From NCBI RefSeq assembly GCF_947623445.1, contig NC_135242.1, positions 21,452,001 to 21,516,000 on the forward strand: DNA of 64,000 nucleotides, written 5' to 3'. This stretch comes from Clavelina lepadiformis (lineage: Eukaryota; Chordata; Ascidiacea; Aplousobranchia; Clavelinidae). Below, in pieces: positions 37,212 to 48,046 of the stretch; position 1 is the stretch's first letter; every line of letters starts with the position of its first letter. Position numbers and translations under genes: made by a program. The notes below the pieces were generated by a model that saw nothing but the letters and a program-made list of their open reading frames with translations, did not search any database and was not told where the DNA came from.

Positions 37212-40127
37212 TTATTTGCAGTTATGGCAACAAGGCATGTTGTTACGTCGGACGAAACGTTTTCCGTCGAGATTTCTGTGACATTTCTAAAAACAAGAAG
37301 TTCAAAAAAATAACAAATGGATTAGTTTTCTGTGGGTGAAATTGGTTGTTGCAGTTTTTTCGATTTTCGTTGGCGACAGAACAGAAATTCCGCTTCAAAA
37401 AATTTGATTGCAAACTGTGGAAATGGTTTGTGACTATACCTGGCAGTTGAAGCAACGATGGTGCCATTTCTGGTCAATGGCTTTTAGCTCTTTGTCTCCT
37501 GGTCCAATCAGCTTTCCGCACGCACAACACATTGCCGCAAATAATCTTTTATGATCTAAAAATAATTGCGTCGTCATATGAATACGTCATGTCACGGAAA
37601 ATATCTATAGTTGTTGATGATGCAGAGACAATCACGTTCGCTCAAGCCCTTTCCTTTGGGACTTAATTTTATTATTTGCTTCTTGTCAACCTGTGGTTTG
37701 CTCTCATTCATTCACGATTGCCACAACCTTTTATGACGTAGAAAAGTGTGTCTTGCGTCGGTATTTGTTTATGATTAGCTGGTTAACATTTGTGCATGCG
37801 ATTGTCCTTCAAAGCGGTGGAACACTTTATGTTAGCTGACTTCATATGCAGAGTGTAGTTTTTGCATAGATCTAATTTGCACCGTTTTACTAATACCAAA
37901 AATTTTACTGGGGATGCAAATTTCTTGCTAAAACCAACACCATACAAACCTTCTTCGCAGTAGACTTCCCCCATTTCCATCTGGAAAATTCCGTCATAGA
38001 TCGGCTTCTGGCAAGCAGCGCAGGTGAAGCACTCCAAGTGCCACTGGCAGTTCAAGGCTCGGAACGCTTCCTAAAGAACCAATTCAATTTCAATATAAAA
38101 TGGTTGATTGAATTAATGCGAACGAATAAACGAGAGTTTCACCGGTTGTTAAAGTGCAGATAATATCTTTGTAAAATTATACTATTAACATTGCAACTTT
38201 AACTAACCTGCTAAAACATCTCACATTGCATTTTTACCGTAAAGATCGGCTTCTTGCACTTGAGGCAAACAGCGGAAAAATACTTGTCGTGACAAGAAAT
38301 ACAATAAGGCTTCCCGCTTTCAACCAGGAATCCAACGTCTAAACTGCCTTGACAGTTGGGGGCAGCGCATGTAAAACAGCTTTTATGAAAATTCAATCCT
38401 TCTACGCTGGAATATTCCCCCCTACATTGAAAAAGGTTAGTGAATGGCTTGTAATGGAAAGTGGGTATATGGCACCTGAACTTGAGAGTTTGACCCACTT
38501 CACTACAATAAGTACTTGTTGAAATGTTTATTGCGGGTAATGATATATGAATCTCATGAGGTCGTTGTCTGCTTTTCTCAGCCACAGATTTAATTGTTCA
38601 CCTTGACGGCTTATTGTCTAATGACTAGCTTCAATTAGCAGTGATCAATATTATAATGAATTGTTTTCCACTGCTGTATTGTAGGACCGAAGTCCTTGTT
38701 ACCTTGTGAAGATGACAATAAAGTTGTCTATCTTGACACTGAACTTATCCAAATAGAATTCAACAGTGGTTGCATACGAATGACAACTGTATATACTGAT
38801 TATATTGAAGTTTCTTTGAACAATTACATTTAGACAAAACTTTGGCACAGCAACAGCATGAAGACGTCCATGTTATAGGGTTGATCTTAGTAGAATGAAT
38901 GCATTGAACAGCTGTGCATAACTCACGCAAGATAGGCAGGCGCGATATTTATGTCACGACTTAAAACGGAAAACAGAAAGTTATCGGTACGCAATGCTAT
39001 CTATCATTGACGTCATGTTTCGTAAAGCAGACGTCTGAAAATAAGAATTCTATATTTTATTCGATTCGTAGCCTATATTATAATATGCCTTTATTGTCAC
39101 AGGCTGAATGGAATGGCTTAAAAAATGAAGTAAGTATAAAATTGACTTATATGACAATCAGCACTTTTGCGAGGTAAATTGTTATATCGAAGTTTACAAC
39201 ATTTTATTGAGATTTTCAAAAAATAATATAATCAATGTTGGGGCTTACGTAAATGTGACTGCGTTAAAAAACCCAAGGCTTTTTAAAAACCTACTCGATT
39301 GGTTGTGTGCAGTTGTTACAGATGACGTCATCTGATTTTGGAAGGAATTTTCTCGGTTCCAGCACGTCGTGTTCAGGAGGGGCGACAGTGGGAGGTGCGT
39401 CAGCTGATTGAAACTTCGTCCCTTGGGTCACCAGACCGCCTTCGGCACCTGTTAAGTTAATTTACGAACATAAAACCGTAATTCCACGTAGTTTTATATA
39501 AAGCATATGCTATACGTGGGCATATCTCCACTTTGCAGACAATAAAACAGTAAACCCACGCATTTGTCCCACAGGTCGAGGTTGTTCGAGTTGTTTTGCG
39601 AGTTCGGCCCAGGTGGGGTCTGTTGCCTGCATTCGGCCTGGTTTCGCATCCCATGCTGTCGCCCTTGGAACGTTCACAAACAACTTACATTACCAAATAA
39701 TGTTACAACATGTGAAATACAATATACTCATAGCTCTCACAGTTTTAGCACAAGTTCCAGTCCCCCATGCTGCGATGTTCTAACCATGGCTTCTGCTTCC
39801 TGCCTGGTTGAATCTATGAGAAGTGCTCCGTTTATTGCGAGCAAAATATCCCGGCTTTTCAAACCCGCTTTGGCTGCTGGTGAACCCGGCGTAACCTAAA
39901 TGAAACAAATGGAGTATAGGCCTAGACATCGGCTAAAATTTATTCCCCTGACTCTTGTGTCATGTCGCAAACAATTTGATTTCAACTAAAATGTTATTTA
40001 CCCATAAGTCCAGTTCCTATCAGTATTTGCTTACCCGGGTAACAACAATATTTTGGTCGACATCGGCGCCCCCAGTAATCCTAAAACCCCACGGCGGACC
40101 CTCAACTAACTTGACCTTCCTTGACAT
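37212..40127 (-). CDS. PDLIM: Enigma-type PDZ and LIM domain protein (PDZ + 3 LIM)
   Basis: Eight exons in transcript order: 40127-40035, 39895-39741, 39663-39560, 39448-39295, 38421-38238, 38070-37950, 37555-37440 and 37286-37212. They sum to 1002 nt, giving 333 aa. The start MSRKVKLVEGPPWGFRITGG has the PWGFR carboxylate-binding loop of PDLIM/ALP-Enigma PDZ domains; the domain ends near residue 83 (GGLELVLKL). A linker with WAELAKQLEQPRP follows. Three consecutive LIM domains begin at about residue 160 (CNNC...HKSCFTC...CISC; CLKC...HLECFTC...YCEE; CCACGK...HHRCFNCQKC...CHNC). One PDZ plus three LIM is the layout of PDLIM5, PDLIM7 and LDB3, which bind alpha-actinin at Z-discs and actin bundles and recruit kinases. 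The short linker resembles PDLIM7 more than LDB3. The last exon was chosen so that phase and zinc ligands both fit. Confidence 0.9.
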
Positions 40128-41086
40128 TACCGTTTGGTATCTAGCTAATACTGCCTCGCTGTAGCTCTTACCCTTACTGCGCAAATGTCTGCTCAGCTCA
40201 GGCGGTAGCAGCTGGAAATGGGAACATGTACAAGCGCAAGGCGATAACAGATGCCAATCACGTGATTTATCACAACGTCACGCCCATCGGGTCGAACAAG
40301 AGAAGGGTCGCTGCAAATGACCGTACCTCAATATGGACAATGGTAACATTGCAACATAACAATGGCGATTTTGAGGACATTTAAGTTTTCGTTAAGTTTC
40401 ATAAGCTTTTAACTCCAAATAAAGATAAAATATTTGGCCGTGTTTTTAATCTTATACTTTTTAATTTATCGTGAAAGCTGAGTAAAAATTGCATGATTTG
40501 AAAAATGATACAAATTAAAAAGTAGTTAAATCGTCTGTCTGTCCGGTCATCCGCCAACATGATTTCTATAAGCGCTCCAAATCAAGTTACACAGCATAGC
40601 GCTTTCGAGTTCTTTACACCGAGGCAAGAAATACGTGAAGGATATTTATTTGCAATTTGAAATGCGTTTTAATTTATCACAGGTCAAAAATTTTAGATTG
40701 TAAGTCACAAAAAACTTATTTAAACACAATAATCTGTATACGATGATTTAAGAATCTTATTCCATACATGCAAGAGCTCACAAACATTCCGTTATGTTAA
40801 TATCGCACACTGGTTATAAGTTATAACAAAGTATTGAGGACAAACATATGGATAAAAATACATACATAAAAGATATGTAAAAATGCTGAATAAGCAACAG
40901 TTTTACCTTTCGCATCGGCCTGTGGCCCGCGCTTAACATCGCAAAAAAATCAAAATATTACGACTAAATTTAAGTTGGGTTTTTTAATTTGTCAGTTATT
41001 CAAGTCGTTGCAACAATGAAAGACGTTCAGTTCAAGCTCGTTGCCTCCCATCTAACTTCACATTCTGCTTGTCCAACGAAATATGA
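40128..41086. other. Upstream of PDZ-LIM gene and 3' side of the CUB fragment
   Basis: No gene is supported. The stretch from about 40870 to 41086 still resembles, in reverse complement, the sequence downstream of CUB copy 1 (about 54270-54430), so the duplicated block reaches into it. The open minus-strand codons just upstream of the PDZ-LIM ATG are probably 5' UTR. Confidence 0.4.
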
Positions 41087-43010
41087 CTATCCAGAAGTTG
41101 TGATTATGCGGTCACAAACGACATTGCTTGAAGAATTGTTGGAATAATCAAGCGATGAAAAATGATGCATTGTTGTTTTTGCTCCCAACAGGGAACCACA
41201 GTTTATCCCAACTGTGACAAACAAAACTTAATTGATGCGTTTGAAGTAACGATATCTAAGACATATATGGTGGATAAACATAATCAAAAATATAACATTT
41301 AACATGGTTTTGTCTAAAATCCTTGAAAAACAAAGGCATGTCTCTTAACTAAAGCGCAACCACTCATAGTTCACTTTAGCCTGAACAAACAAACTAAATC
41401 GGTTTTGAGTTAGTTGCTTTAGGCCGAAAAGCTGTTTAAGATGTGAGCCTATGCCCTATAGTCTCCAGGGTATTTTCACCAAGTAGCCTACAAGTCGTTG
41501 GAAGTCAAAGTTGATACTCGCAAAAACCCATCAGTTAGCATTGGAAATATTTCACCACATAAAGCTACCTTGTCCATATGTAGCAACGAATCCTCGACTT
41601 CTTGCAGAGAAAGCTTTGGGTGCTGTGTAGTGAAGCTGAATTGTATTTCGGCTACTTGTCAGTCGAAATGTTTTGTCAACGCCGCTAGCACGACCGAAAT
41701 TAATATCTCCGCTCGGTACCTGAATAATTAACACGTTTTTGGTGTATTTGGACGACCGTTTTACTGAAAAGAATTAGCCATTTTTATTGAAAATGATTCG
41801 GATTGCTCTAATTCACAATTATTTGTAGTCTAATGTATTTCGGCATCACCTCTACAAATCCTTTCTGTGTAAAAGTTTGCAAAGTCATTCGTATATTCTT
41901 GCCAGGTTGGGCGTGCAAAGTGTAAGTGCATCGTTGGTTAATGTTGAAAGGAAAACCTTCGTAGTCAGGCGAGGCAAGCTTCATTGAAGCGGAACCGGTG
42001 AGATTGTAAGTGACGTTGCATGGAACTAGTGACAAGACAATGTGTCAGTCAGAGTTTCGCGTTTATTAAAGCATTAAAAATAAGAAATAACTACTAAAAT
42101 CTTTGGCTGTAACAGTTTGCTTTATGTGATATACAAAAACACAATTACAGTTTATATAACTTGCTGTTATACAAAGCTACTAACTTACCTTGCTTGTAAG
42201 AAGCTTGGAAAGCAAACGACTTGAAGTTGTAGGAATATTGACGAATCGCGAACCGATTTTCGCTGGACACGAAAGTTTTACTGTCGTTTATAAATTTTTT
42301 CACACGCTTCAGTCCATCAAATATCTATTAAAAACAATAAACAACAAATTTAATTGTACGACAGTGTTAAAAACGTGGACCAAAGCTTCGTTTTAGGTTC
42401 TGCAGATGTTACATAGGATCAACAGCTGTTTTGGTTAAGAATGTTTCAATTGAAAACGTGATACAAAAATCAGTTAACCTCCACAAAGTCACCATAAGTA
42501 TCGCGCACTACAAAAGTTTCCAGTCGTAAGCCACTACAAATATCATAAAATAAAAGGATTCTTTTCCTCAATGTATTCGAACTCGTAGAAGGGTGATTGA
42601 GGAATTTTGCCGTATGCTGTTATATTGAGAACCACTGCGTAACCTGGTGATGACCTGATATACCAGTAGCAAATAACCGGTTTTGAACCTCTCGAAAGTT
42701 GACCTTCAAATGAAAAGTTAGTCCAATTATCCGCAGCTCTAAACTCATCGTGGCACGGGTGATATGCTAAAAAAAGAATAAAATGTTGTTATCTTTGGAA
42801 AATGTTTTGTTAAAATGCAAGACATAGCTTTCAAGAGTCAGAATGTAATCTATAATGGATTTTTCTGGAATATTTGCGAATGTTTTGTGGCATAGGTTAG
42901 TGCTTTATAAAGGACAAAAACACATTATAAAATGGTCTTACTGAGACTGATGTTGCAAATCTGGTACATAAACTTACTTCTACCCAAATGCGCACGGAAT
43001 CCAAGTTGTC
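41087..43010 (-). pseudogene. Inverted, broken fragment of a CUB-domain gene
   Basis: Five exons match exons 11-15 of the tandem CUB genes at 49-64 kb, in opposite orientation: 42766-42567, 42324-42189, 42025-41850, 41719-41569 and 41211-41087. Lengths equal those of copy 1 except two codons fewer in the first and a shortened last exon. All five are open and encode CUB3, CUB4 and the first half of CUB5. Intron sequence is also conserved, and similarity stops inside the last bases of exon 10 near 43000. Two defects are visible: the donor after the first exon reads GAG|GA instead of GAG|GT, and the last exon ends early in TAG after TTSG. No signal peptide or upstream CUB exons exist beside it, so a functional gene is unlikely. 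Confidence 0.75.
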
Positions 43011-45350
43011 CTATGTTTATAGTAAAAAGGGACATTTCTCGAGCACCAATTTCTTACCAGATTTACCCCAGAATCAAAAAAACCTGTTGTTATAATATGG
43101 TTGTCATAACCGTCAGAAAAAGTATATCTATGTATAAAGTGAGGCAGAAGCCCCCTGCTTTTTGTTCCGAAGATAAATGAGATGAATGGTAACTTGGAAT
43201 GTCGCTAATTGAGTGCCACGACCTAGATTTAAGCCTACAAGTTTGCAAAAACACTATTACACATATATATTTGCGTAATTTTGTTTGTTTTCCGTTTTTA
43301 CGTAATTGTACAACTTTGTACTATCAAATTTTAGTAAATGTTACTTTTCTGTGATTTTTCTGCTGTTAATTTTTTGTTTCCGGTGTTTATGGTTCACAAG
43401 GAAAAATATTTTAAGGCGATGATGTTTCGTTGAGATAGTAAAAAGATTCGGTATAATTTGTTATCAAATCAATGTCGAAGTTCAAATTAATTGTACTTGG
43501 GAATGTGAAAGACCTACGCACGTGCTGTACCAACACTGTGGACGCCCTTAGTGCGTTTAAGGAATTACTAATACTAATTTTCCTACGAATTCTTTTATCT
43601 GTTTGTCATTGCCATCACTTTATACACTCGCGTAATTAGTTTGCAGCATCGCTCACACAAACGCAAACACGCTAATTGCTTTTCTTTATTCCTAAACGTT
43701 TCTTATCCCGGCGTAGCCTAAAGCTAATTATCTCCGCATGCTTTAAATTCCTGAGTTCGAATATATAAATTATTGCTGTGTTCTTTAGCAGCGCGATTTG
43801 GGACGTTTGCAATTAAACATCATGCCGTTCTTTTTTATGTTAAGAATGTATTTGGTTTTGTGCCTTTGGTACATGGTAGCAACCGATGATGACAAAGACG
43901 GTGACGGTAATTTGAGAACCGCTTTTCTTTTCACCCCACTCCAGATTATGGCAACTTCAAATCTAGAAAGACTTGTCGTCTGTATGATTCCTTTATACTA
44001 TAGATATAACATGATTTTGACCGCTTTCGGTTATTAGATATTGCTACATCCCATTGAGCCGTTCTGTATTTTGCCGAGTCTTTTTCGAGGTTTTGTAATT
44101 GGTGTTATGATTCCTACTAAGGATGATTTTTTATGTGCTTGCCTAGAGTTATATTTTCGAACAGCATATTTATGGAAAATTGGATTAAGATTTTCCTTCA
44201 CATTTTGAAACCTTGTTTTTATTGCGTAATTGAATTAGCCTACTTAATGGATTTATGAATGTAGTCAAAAGGGTTGTGAGGAAGAAGATGTCAATTGCTC
44301 TCCAGTGACACCAATTGTGGATTTGATTTAACTCGACGAGAAAATACTGCAACCGTGAACTAAGTTACACCTTTTTTGGTAACGCTCTGCGCCTAAATTC
44401 ATTGGCTTCGTTTGCTGTTTTAGAGATCTTTCATTTCTCCACTCAATTTGCCATTTTTAGCTTTTGTATAGTGCTATAGATTTCATGTACTTTCCGCTTT
44501 TAGGTACTATATCGAAGTTAAGCAATCGCTTTTGACTTCATGTTTTTAGTTCTGAATTTCTCGTATGCGATCGTTTAAATAAAAGCACCCAATCGATGTT
44601 TCGAATTGTTACCTTGCTATCAGTAGAAATATGTGTGATGCCACCTGCCTCCTCAAGACTTTATGACGTAGACTGTACGGAATGCTCTCTTGGGGTTAGA
44701 TTAAACAGGGTACAAATTTGAACAAAAAACGAATTGGTATTTATAACTTATTTGGTAGAATTGCACTTGGTTAATTCCAAAAAAACTTAATCAGACAACC
44801 ATGATTAGTAGGCTACTGTAATAATAGCTTGGTACACTTTCCATCAAACCTGTTCCTATCTCATATTAGGTATGCTATCATAGCCATTGCGCAAAACAAA
44901 GAGATAAAACCCAAAGTCAACTCAAAACATTTATATCTATAATTTGAGAAAAGGCTAAATTCGGATCGACATTGATTTTCATGGATTTACATAGATTTTT
45001 TAGGTTTATTTTTATTTTGTTAGAAAGGGAAAAAATCGTCTTGCTCTTCTACCTAAATTTTTTACTTTTTTTGTTTAATTAATTTCAATTTGGCTATTTC
45101 AATTTTAGTTAATTTCGTCTTCATTAGTTCAATTGTACAGATGGTTAATTTTGATTAAATCAATGATTACTTAGTACTTAGCAATATTTGGTTAAATCCA
45201 TTTTGCTATTACTCAAACCTTTCATCATCTTGTGACGATTACGTCATGACTCACGAGTTGTTTTTGAGATGTTTGGAATTTAATTTGGGATATTGTAATT
45301 CAGTTGTTTACTAGACTTCAGTTTTCCTTAATGACGTCATTAGACTCACG

Positions 45351-45379
45351 TCTAGACCACCAGCTGGCTAGACTCACGT
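45351..45379. repeat. 29-bp direct repeat, left copy
   Basis: TCTAGACCACCAGCTGGCTA followed by GACTCACGT is repeated exactly at 48535-48563, on the other side of the tRNA array. Within this left copy the 10-mer TAGACTCACG also occurs on both sides of the core. Confidence 0.8.
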
Positions 45380-46114
45380 AAATCCTGAGTATTTAGGAAG
45401 CTGCCGGAAGCTGTAAAAAAAGTTGCAAAAGTTGCAAAAACTTGCCCTACTAATCACCTAATCCTAATCCTAATCACTTACCTTATATAATATATATAGG
45501 TATCTATATATAGATATAGTCATAAGTAAAACTAAATTTTATGAATTTCTTCACGTTTAAGGGGTCACTTCCCAATAAAACGACAATTTTGTGCCGGCAA
45601 CACAGTGATTGTGACCGTGTCGCACTCAATGCGTCATATTAAAAAAAGTAAAAATTTTCCGGTCCAATGCGCATGTGACGTCGATGTGGAGTAGTTCGTC
45701 GTTGCTTTGACGACAGCTGGTTCCAGGTCTAGGCTAAGTTGTAAATTTTGTGTGGGTTTGAATTTTTGTTTTTTTGGAGTATTTGTCATAAAATGTTAAG
45801 CTAAAAACTTGTTGTAAAGTTTAGGCAATTGTTATAGAAAACTGAGTACATGGATTTTGTCCAAATTAAGACTGTAGACAGACATAACCTAGGTCTTGTT
45901 GCAAGCCAAAATTCAGGGTAGGTTTATGATGTAGTTTTGCGTTGGTAGCTTCTTGATTTAATTTACTTTGCATTGAAAAGCCTATCTCTTTGAATTTGGA
46001 CTTGACCCCTTAAGCAAATAACAGAAGTTTACTTTAGTACTTAAAATTTAGTTGAAAGTAGCTTATAGTTAATACACTACAGAGACGTAGGCGTAGCTAG
46101 GCCTCGAAATCAGC

Positions 46115-46166
46115 TTGATTTTCATCTAGACTACGCTAGCTTGATTTTCATCTAGACTACGCTAGC
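46115..46166. repeat. Two exact 26-bp tandem copies
   Basis: A 26-bp unit beginning TTGATTTTCATC and ending CGCTAGC occurs at 46115-46140 and 46141-46166, about 125 bp left of the first tRNA gene. Confidence 0.85.
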
Positions 46167-46289
46167 TACCTTTTCATCTTGTCAGATTTGAAAGTCAGGA
46201 GAAGATTCCGGAAACACCGACATGGTGGAATCTATCTAGTGATTCGAGAAAAGTGCCATTTTATCTATTTGCATTTCACATTAAGCACA

Positions 46290-46371
46290 GTTGTCGTGGC
46301 CGAGTGGTTAAGGCGACAGACTCGAAATCTGTTAGGCCCTGCCCGTGTAGGTTCGAATCCCGCCGACAACG
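46290..46371 (+). tRNA. tRNA-Ser(CGA), array unit 1
   Basis: 82 nt with a class II variable arm. The acceptor GTTGTCG/CGACAAC and anticodon stem ACAGA/TCTGT are fully paired; the loop is CTCGAAA. One A-C mismatch lies in the T stem. This is the best-formed CGA unit. Confidence 0.93.
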
Positions 46372-46448
46372 CCGATATTACTTTTGCAATTTCATATGGA
46401 TATTCGGAAAAGTGCGATTTTATCTATTTCATCTATGCATTAAGCACA

Positions 46449-46530
46449 GTTGTCGTGGCCGAGTGGTTAAGGCGACAGACTCGAAATCTCTTGGGCCCTG
46501 CCCGCGTAGGTTCGAATCCCGCCGACAACG
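46449..46530 (+). tRNA. tRNA-Ser(CGA), array unit 2
   Basis: As unit 1, but the anticodon stem has a C-C mismatch at 28-42 (ACAGA/TCTCT). Box A and box B are intact. Identical to unit 3. Confidence 0.85.
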
Positions 46531-46607
46531 CCGATATTACTTTTGCAATTTCATATGGATATTCGGAAAAGTGCGATTTTATCTATTTCATCTATGCATT
46601 ATGCACA

Positions 46608-46689
46608 GTTGTCGTGGCCGAGTGGTTAAGGCGACAGACTCGAAATCTCTTGGGCCCTGCCCGCGTAGGTTCGAATCCCGCCGACAACG
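46608..46689 (+). tRNA. tRNA-Ser(CGA), array unit 3
   Basis: Identical over 82 nt to unit 2, including the 28-42 mismatch. Confidence 0.85.
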
Positions 46690-46766
46690 CCGATATTACT
46701 TTTGCAATTTCATATGGATATTCGGAAATGTGGTATTTTATCTATTTCATCTATGCATTATGCACA

Positions 46767-46848
46767 GTTGTCGTGGCGGAGTGCTTAAGGCGACAGACTC
46801 GAAATCTCTTGGACCCTGCCCGCGTAGGTTCGAATCCTGCCGACAATG
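46767..46848 (+). tRNA. tRNA-Ser(CGA), array unit 4, probably decayed
   Basis: The D arm reads GGCGGAGTGCTT: one D-stem pair is lost and the universally conserved G19 is C, which breaks the D-loop/T-loop contact and weakens box A. The acceptor ends in a G-T pair. Likely a tRNA pseudogene. Confidence 0.7.
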
Positions 46849-46925
46849 CAGATAATACTTTTGCAATTTCATATGGATATTCGTAAATGTGGCATTTTAA
46901 CTATTTCATCTATGCATTAAGCACA

Positions 46926-47007
46926 GTTGTCGTGGACGAGTGGTTAAGGCGACAGGCTCGAAACCTCTTGGGCGCAGCCCGCGTAGGTTCGAATCCTGCC
47001 GACAACG
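46926..47007 (+). tRNA. tRNA-Ser(CGA), array unit 5
   Basis: The anticodon stem has a compensated change to ACAGG/CCTCT (G31-C39). D-stem position 11 is A (GGACGAG), leaving one mismatch. The T stem GTAGG/CCTGC is fully paired. Confidence 0.75.
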
Positions 47008-47084
47008 CCGATATTACTTTTGCAATTTCATATGGATATTCGGAAATGTGCGATTTTATCTATTTCATCTATGCATTAAGCACA

Positions 47085-47166
47085 GTTGTCGTGGCCGAGT
47101 GCTTAAGGCGACAGACTCGAAATCTCTTGGACCCTGCCCGCGTAGGTTCGAATCCTGCCGACAATG
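47085..47166 (+). tRNA. tRNA-Ser(CGA), array unit 6, probably decayed
   Basis: The D stem is intact but G19 is C (GAGTGCTT), as in unit 4. The T stem is fully paired. Confidence 0.7.
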
Positions 47167-47243
47167 CAGATATTACTTTTGCAATTTCATATGGATATTC
47201 GTAAATGTGCCATTTTAACTATTTCATCTATGCATTAAGCACA

Positions 47244-47325
47244 GTTGTTGTGGACGAGTGGTTAAGGCGACAGGCTCGAAATCTCTTGGGCCCAGCCCGC
47301 GTAGGTTCGAATCCTGCCGACAATG
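47244..47325 (+). tRNA. tRNA-Ser(CGA), array unit 7
   Basis: The acceptor starts GTTGTTG, the D stem carries A11 (GGACGAG), and the anticodon stem has G31-T39. The acceptor ends CGACAAT. Several wobble or mismatched pairs make function doubtful. Confidence 0.7.
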
Positions 47326-47402
47326 CAGATATTACTTTTGCAATTTCATATGGATATTCGTAAATGTGCCATTTTAACTATTTCATCTATGCATTAAGCA
47401 CA

Positions 47403-47484
47403 GTTGTTGTGGACGAGTGGTTAAGGCGACAGGCTCGAAATCTCTTGGGCCCAGCCCGCGTAGGTTCGAATCCTGCCGACAACG
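47403..47484 (+). tRNA. tRNA-Ser(CGA), array unit 8
   Basis: As unit 7 but ending CGACAAC. Identical to unit 9. Confidence 0.72.
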
Positions 47485-47561
47485 CCGATATTACTTTTGC
47501 AATTTCATATGGATATTCGTAAATGTGCCATTTTAACTATTTCATCTATGCATTAAGCACA

Positions 47562-47643
47562 GTTGTTGTGGACGAGTGGTTAAGGCGACAGGCTCGAAAT
47601 CTCTTGGGCCCAGCCCGCGTAGGTTCGAATCCTGCCGACAACG
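47562..47643 (+). tRNA. tRNA-Ser(CGA), array unit 9
   Basis: Identical over 82 nt to unit 8. Confidence 0.72.
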
Positions 47644-47720
47644 CCGATATTACTTTTGCAATTTCATATGGATATTCGGAAATATGGTATTTTAACTATT
47701 TCATCTATGCATTAAGCACA

Positions 47721-47802
47721 GTTGTCGTGGCCGAGTGGTTAAGGCGACAGACTAGAAATCTGCTGTGCTCTGCCCGCTTAGGTTCGAATTCTGGCGACAA
47801 CG
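47721..47802 (+). tRNA. tRNA-Ser(AGA), array unit 10 with a changed anticodon
   Basis: The loop reads CTAGAAA, so the anticodon is AGA, not CGA. The D arm and acceptor are intact and 28C pairs with 42G. The variable arm and T stem differ from the other units (CTGTGCTCTG, TTAGG/TCTGG). AGA would be read as IGA after deamination and decode UCU, UCC and UCA. Confidence 0.85.
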
Positions 47803-47878
47803 CGGAATTGGAATCACGCTTCCATAAGTGATTTGCGAAAAGTGCGAGTTTATCTATTTGCATTCAACCTTAAGCACA

Positions 47879-47893
47879 GTTGTGGTGTATTTT
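47879..47893 (+). pseudogene. Remnant of an eleventh tRNA unit
   Basis: One period after unit 10, give or take a base, the spacer end TTAAGCACA and the first bases of the tRNA (GTTGTGGTG) reappear, then similarity stops at a T-run. It marks the right edge of the array. Confidence 0.6.
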
Positions 47894-47924
47894 TTTTAAA
47901 AACCAATAAAAAATCAGGGTGGGC

Positions 47925-48005
47925 GGGGGTAACTCATAGCACAGTGGAAAAACCGGAGAACGTCGACAGACAAGCTGCAGGTTCAAACCAGAGAGCCGCA
48001 GAGCG
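47925..48005 (+). mobile_element. tRNA-derived SINE head (or unrelated tRNA pseudogene)
   Basis: TAGCACAGTGG at 47937-47947 fits the RNA polymerase III box A, and GGTTCAAACC at 47980-47989 fits box B, 32 bases apart. The sequence between cannot fold as a clean tRNA. It is not part of the serine array. A SINE tail is not seen; the hAT-like element begins about 40 bp on. Confidence 0.5.
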
Positions 48006-48046
48006 ACGAGCCAACAACCGTTTGATGACCATTTGACCGTCTAGAC

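Larger units (their letters stand above)
43011..46237. other. Intergenic, AT-rich, no gene seen
   Basis: No spliceable coding sequence was recognised. A TA-rich microsatellite lies near 45483-45520, the left copy of a 29-bp direct repeat at 45351-45379, and a 26-bp tandem duplication at 46115-46166. Confidence 0.45.
46238..47893 (+). repeat. 159-bp tandem array carrying serine tRNA genes
   Basis: Ten complete units and parts at each edge. Every tRNA start is exactly 159 bp after the previous one (46290, 46449, and so on to 47721). Each unit is an 82-bp tRNA gene plus a 77-bp spacer. The spacer begins with a T-run (ACTTTTGC) a few bases after the tRNA, which suits RNA polymerase III termination, and ends TTAAGCACA before the next gene. 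The spacers outside unit 1 and after unit 10 share a variant with TTTGCATTC, unlike the inner spacers. The long ORFs across the array are by-products of the 159-bp (53-codon) period. Confidence 0.95.

Noticed and set aside
37265-37275. Alternative acceptor for the last PDZ-LIM exon at 37275
   Set aside because: It puts the frame one base off and destroys the second half of LIM3. The acceptor giving a start at 37286 restores both the frame and the CFNCQKC zinc ligands.
43798-44037. 79-codon frame with a signal-peptide-like start
   Set aside because: No splice partner, no similarity and AT-rich context. Hydrophobic starts are common by chance here.
46179-46886. Open frame of 235 codons with a repeated 53-aa unit (and partner frames at 46253-46855, 46887-47204, 47523-47831)
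   Set aside because: It is the conceptual translation of the tRNA array. 159 bp equals 53 codons, so frames stay open across units. The 'protein' is tRNA plus spacer and has no coding signature.
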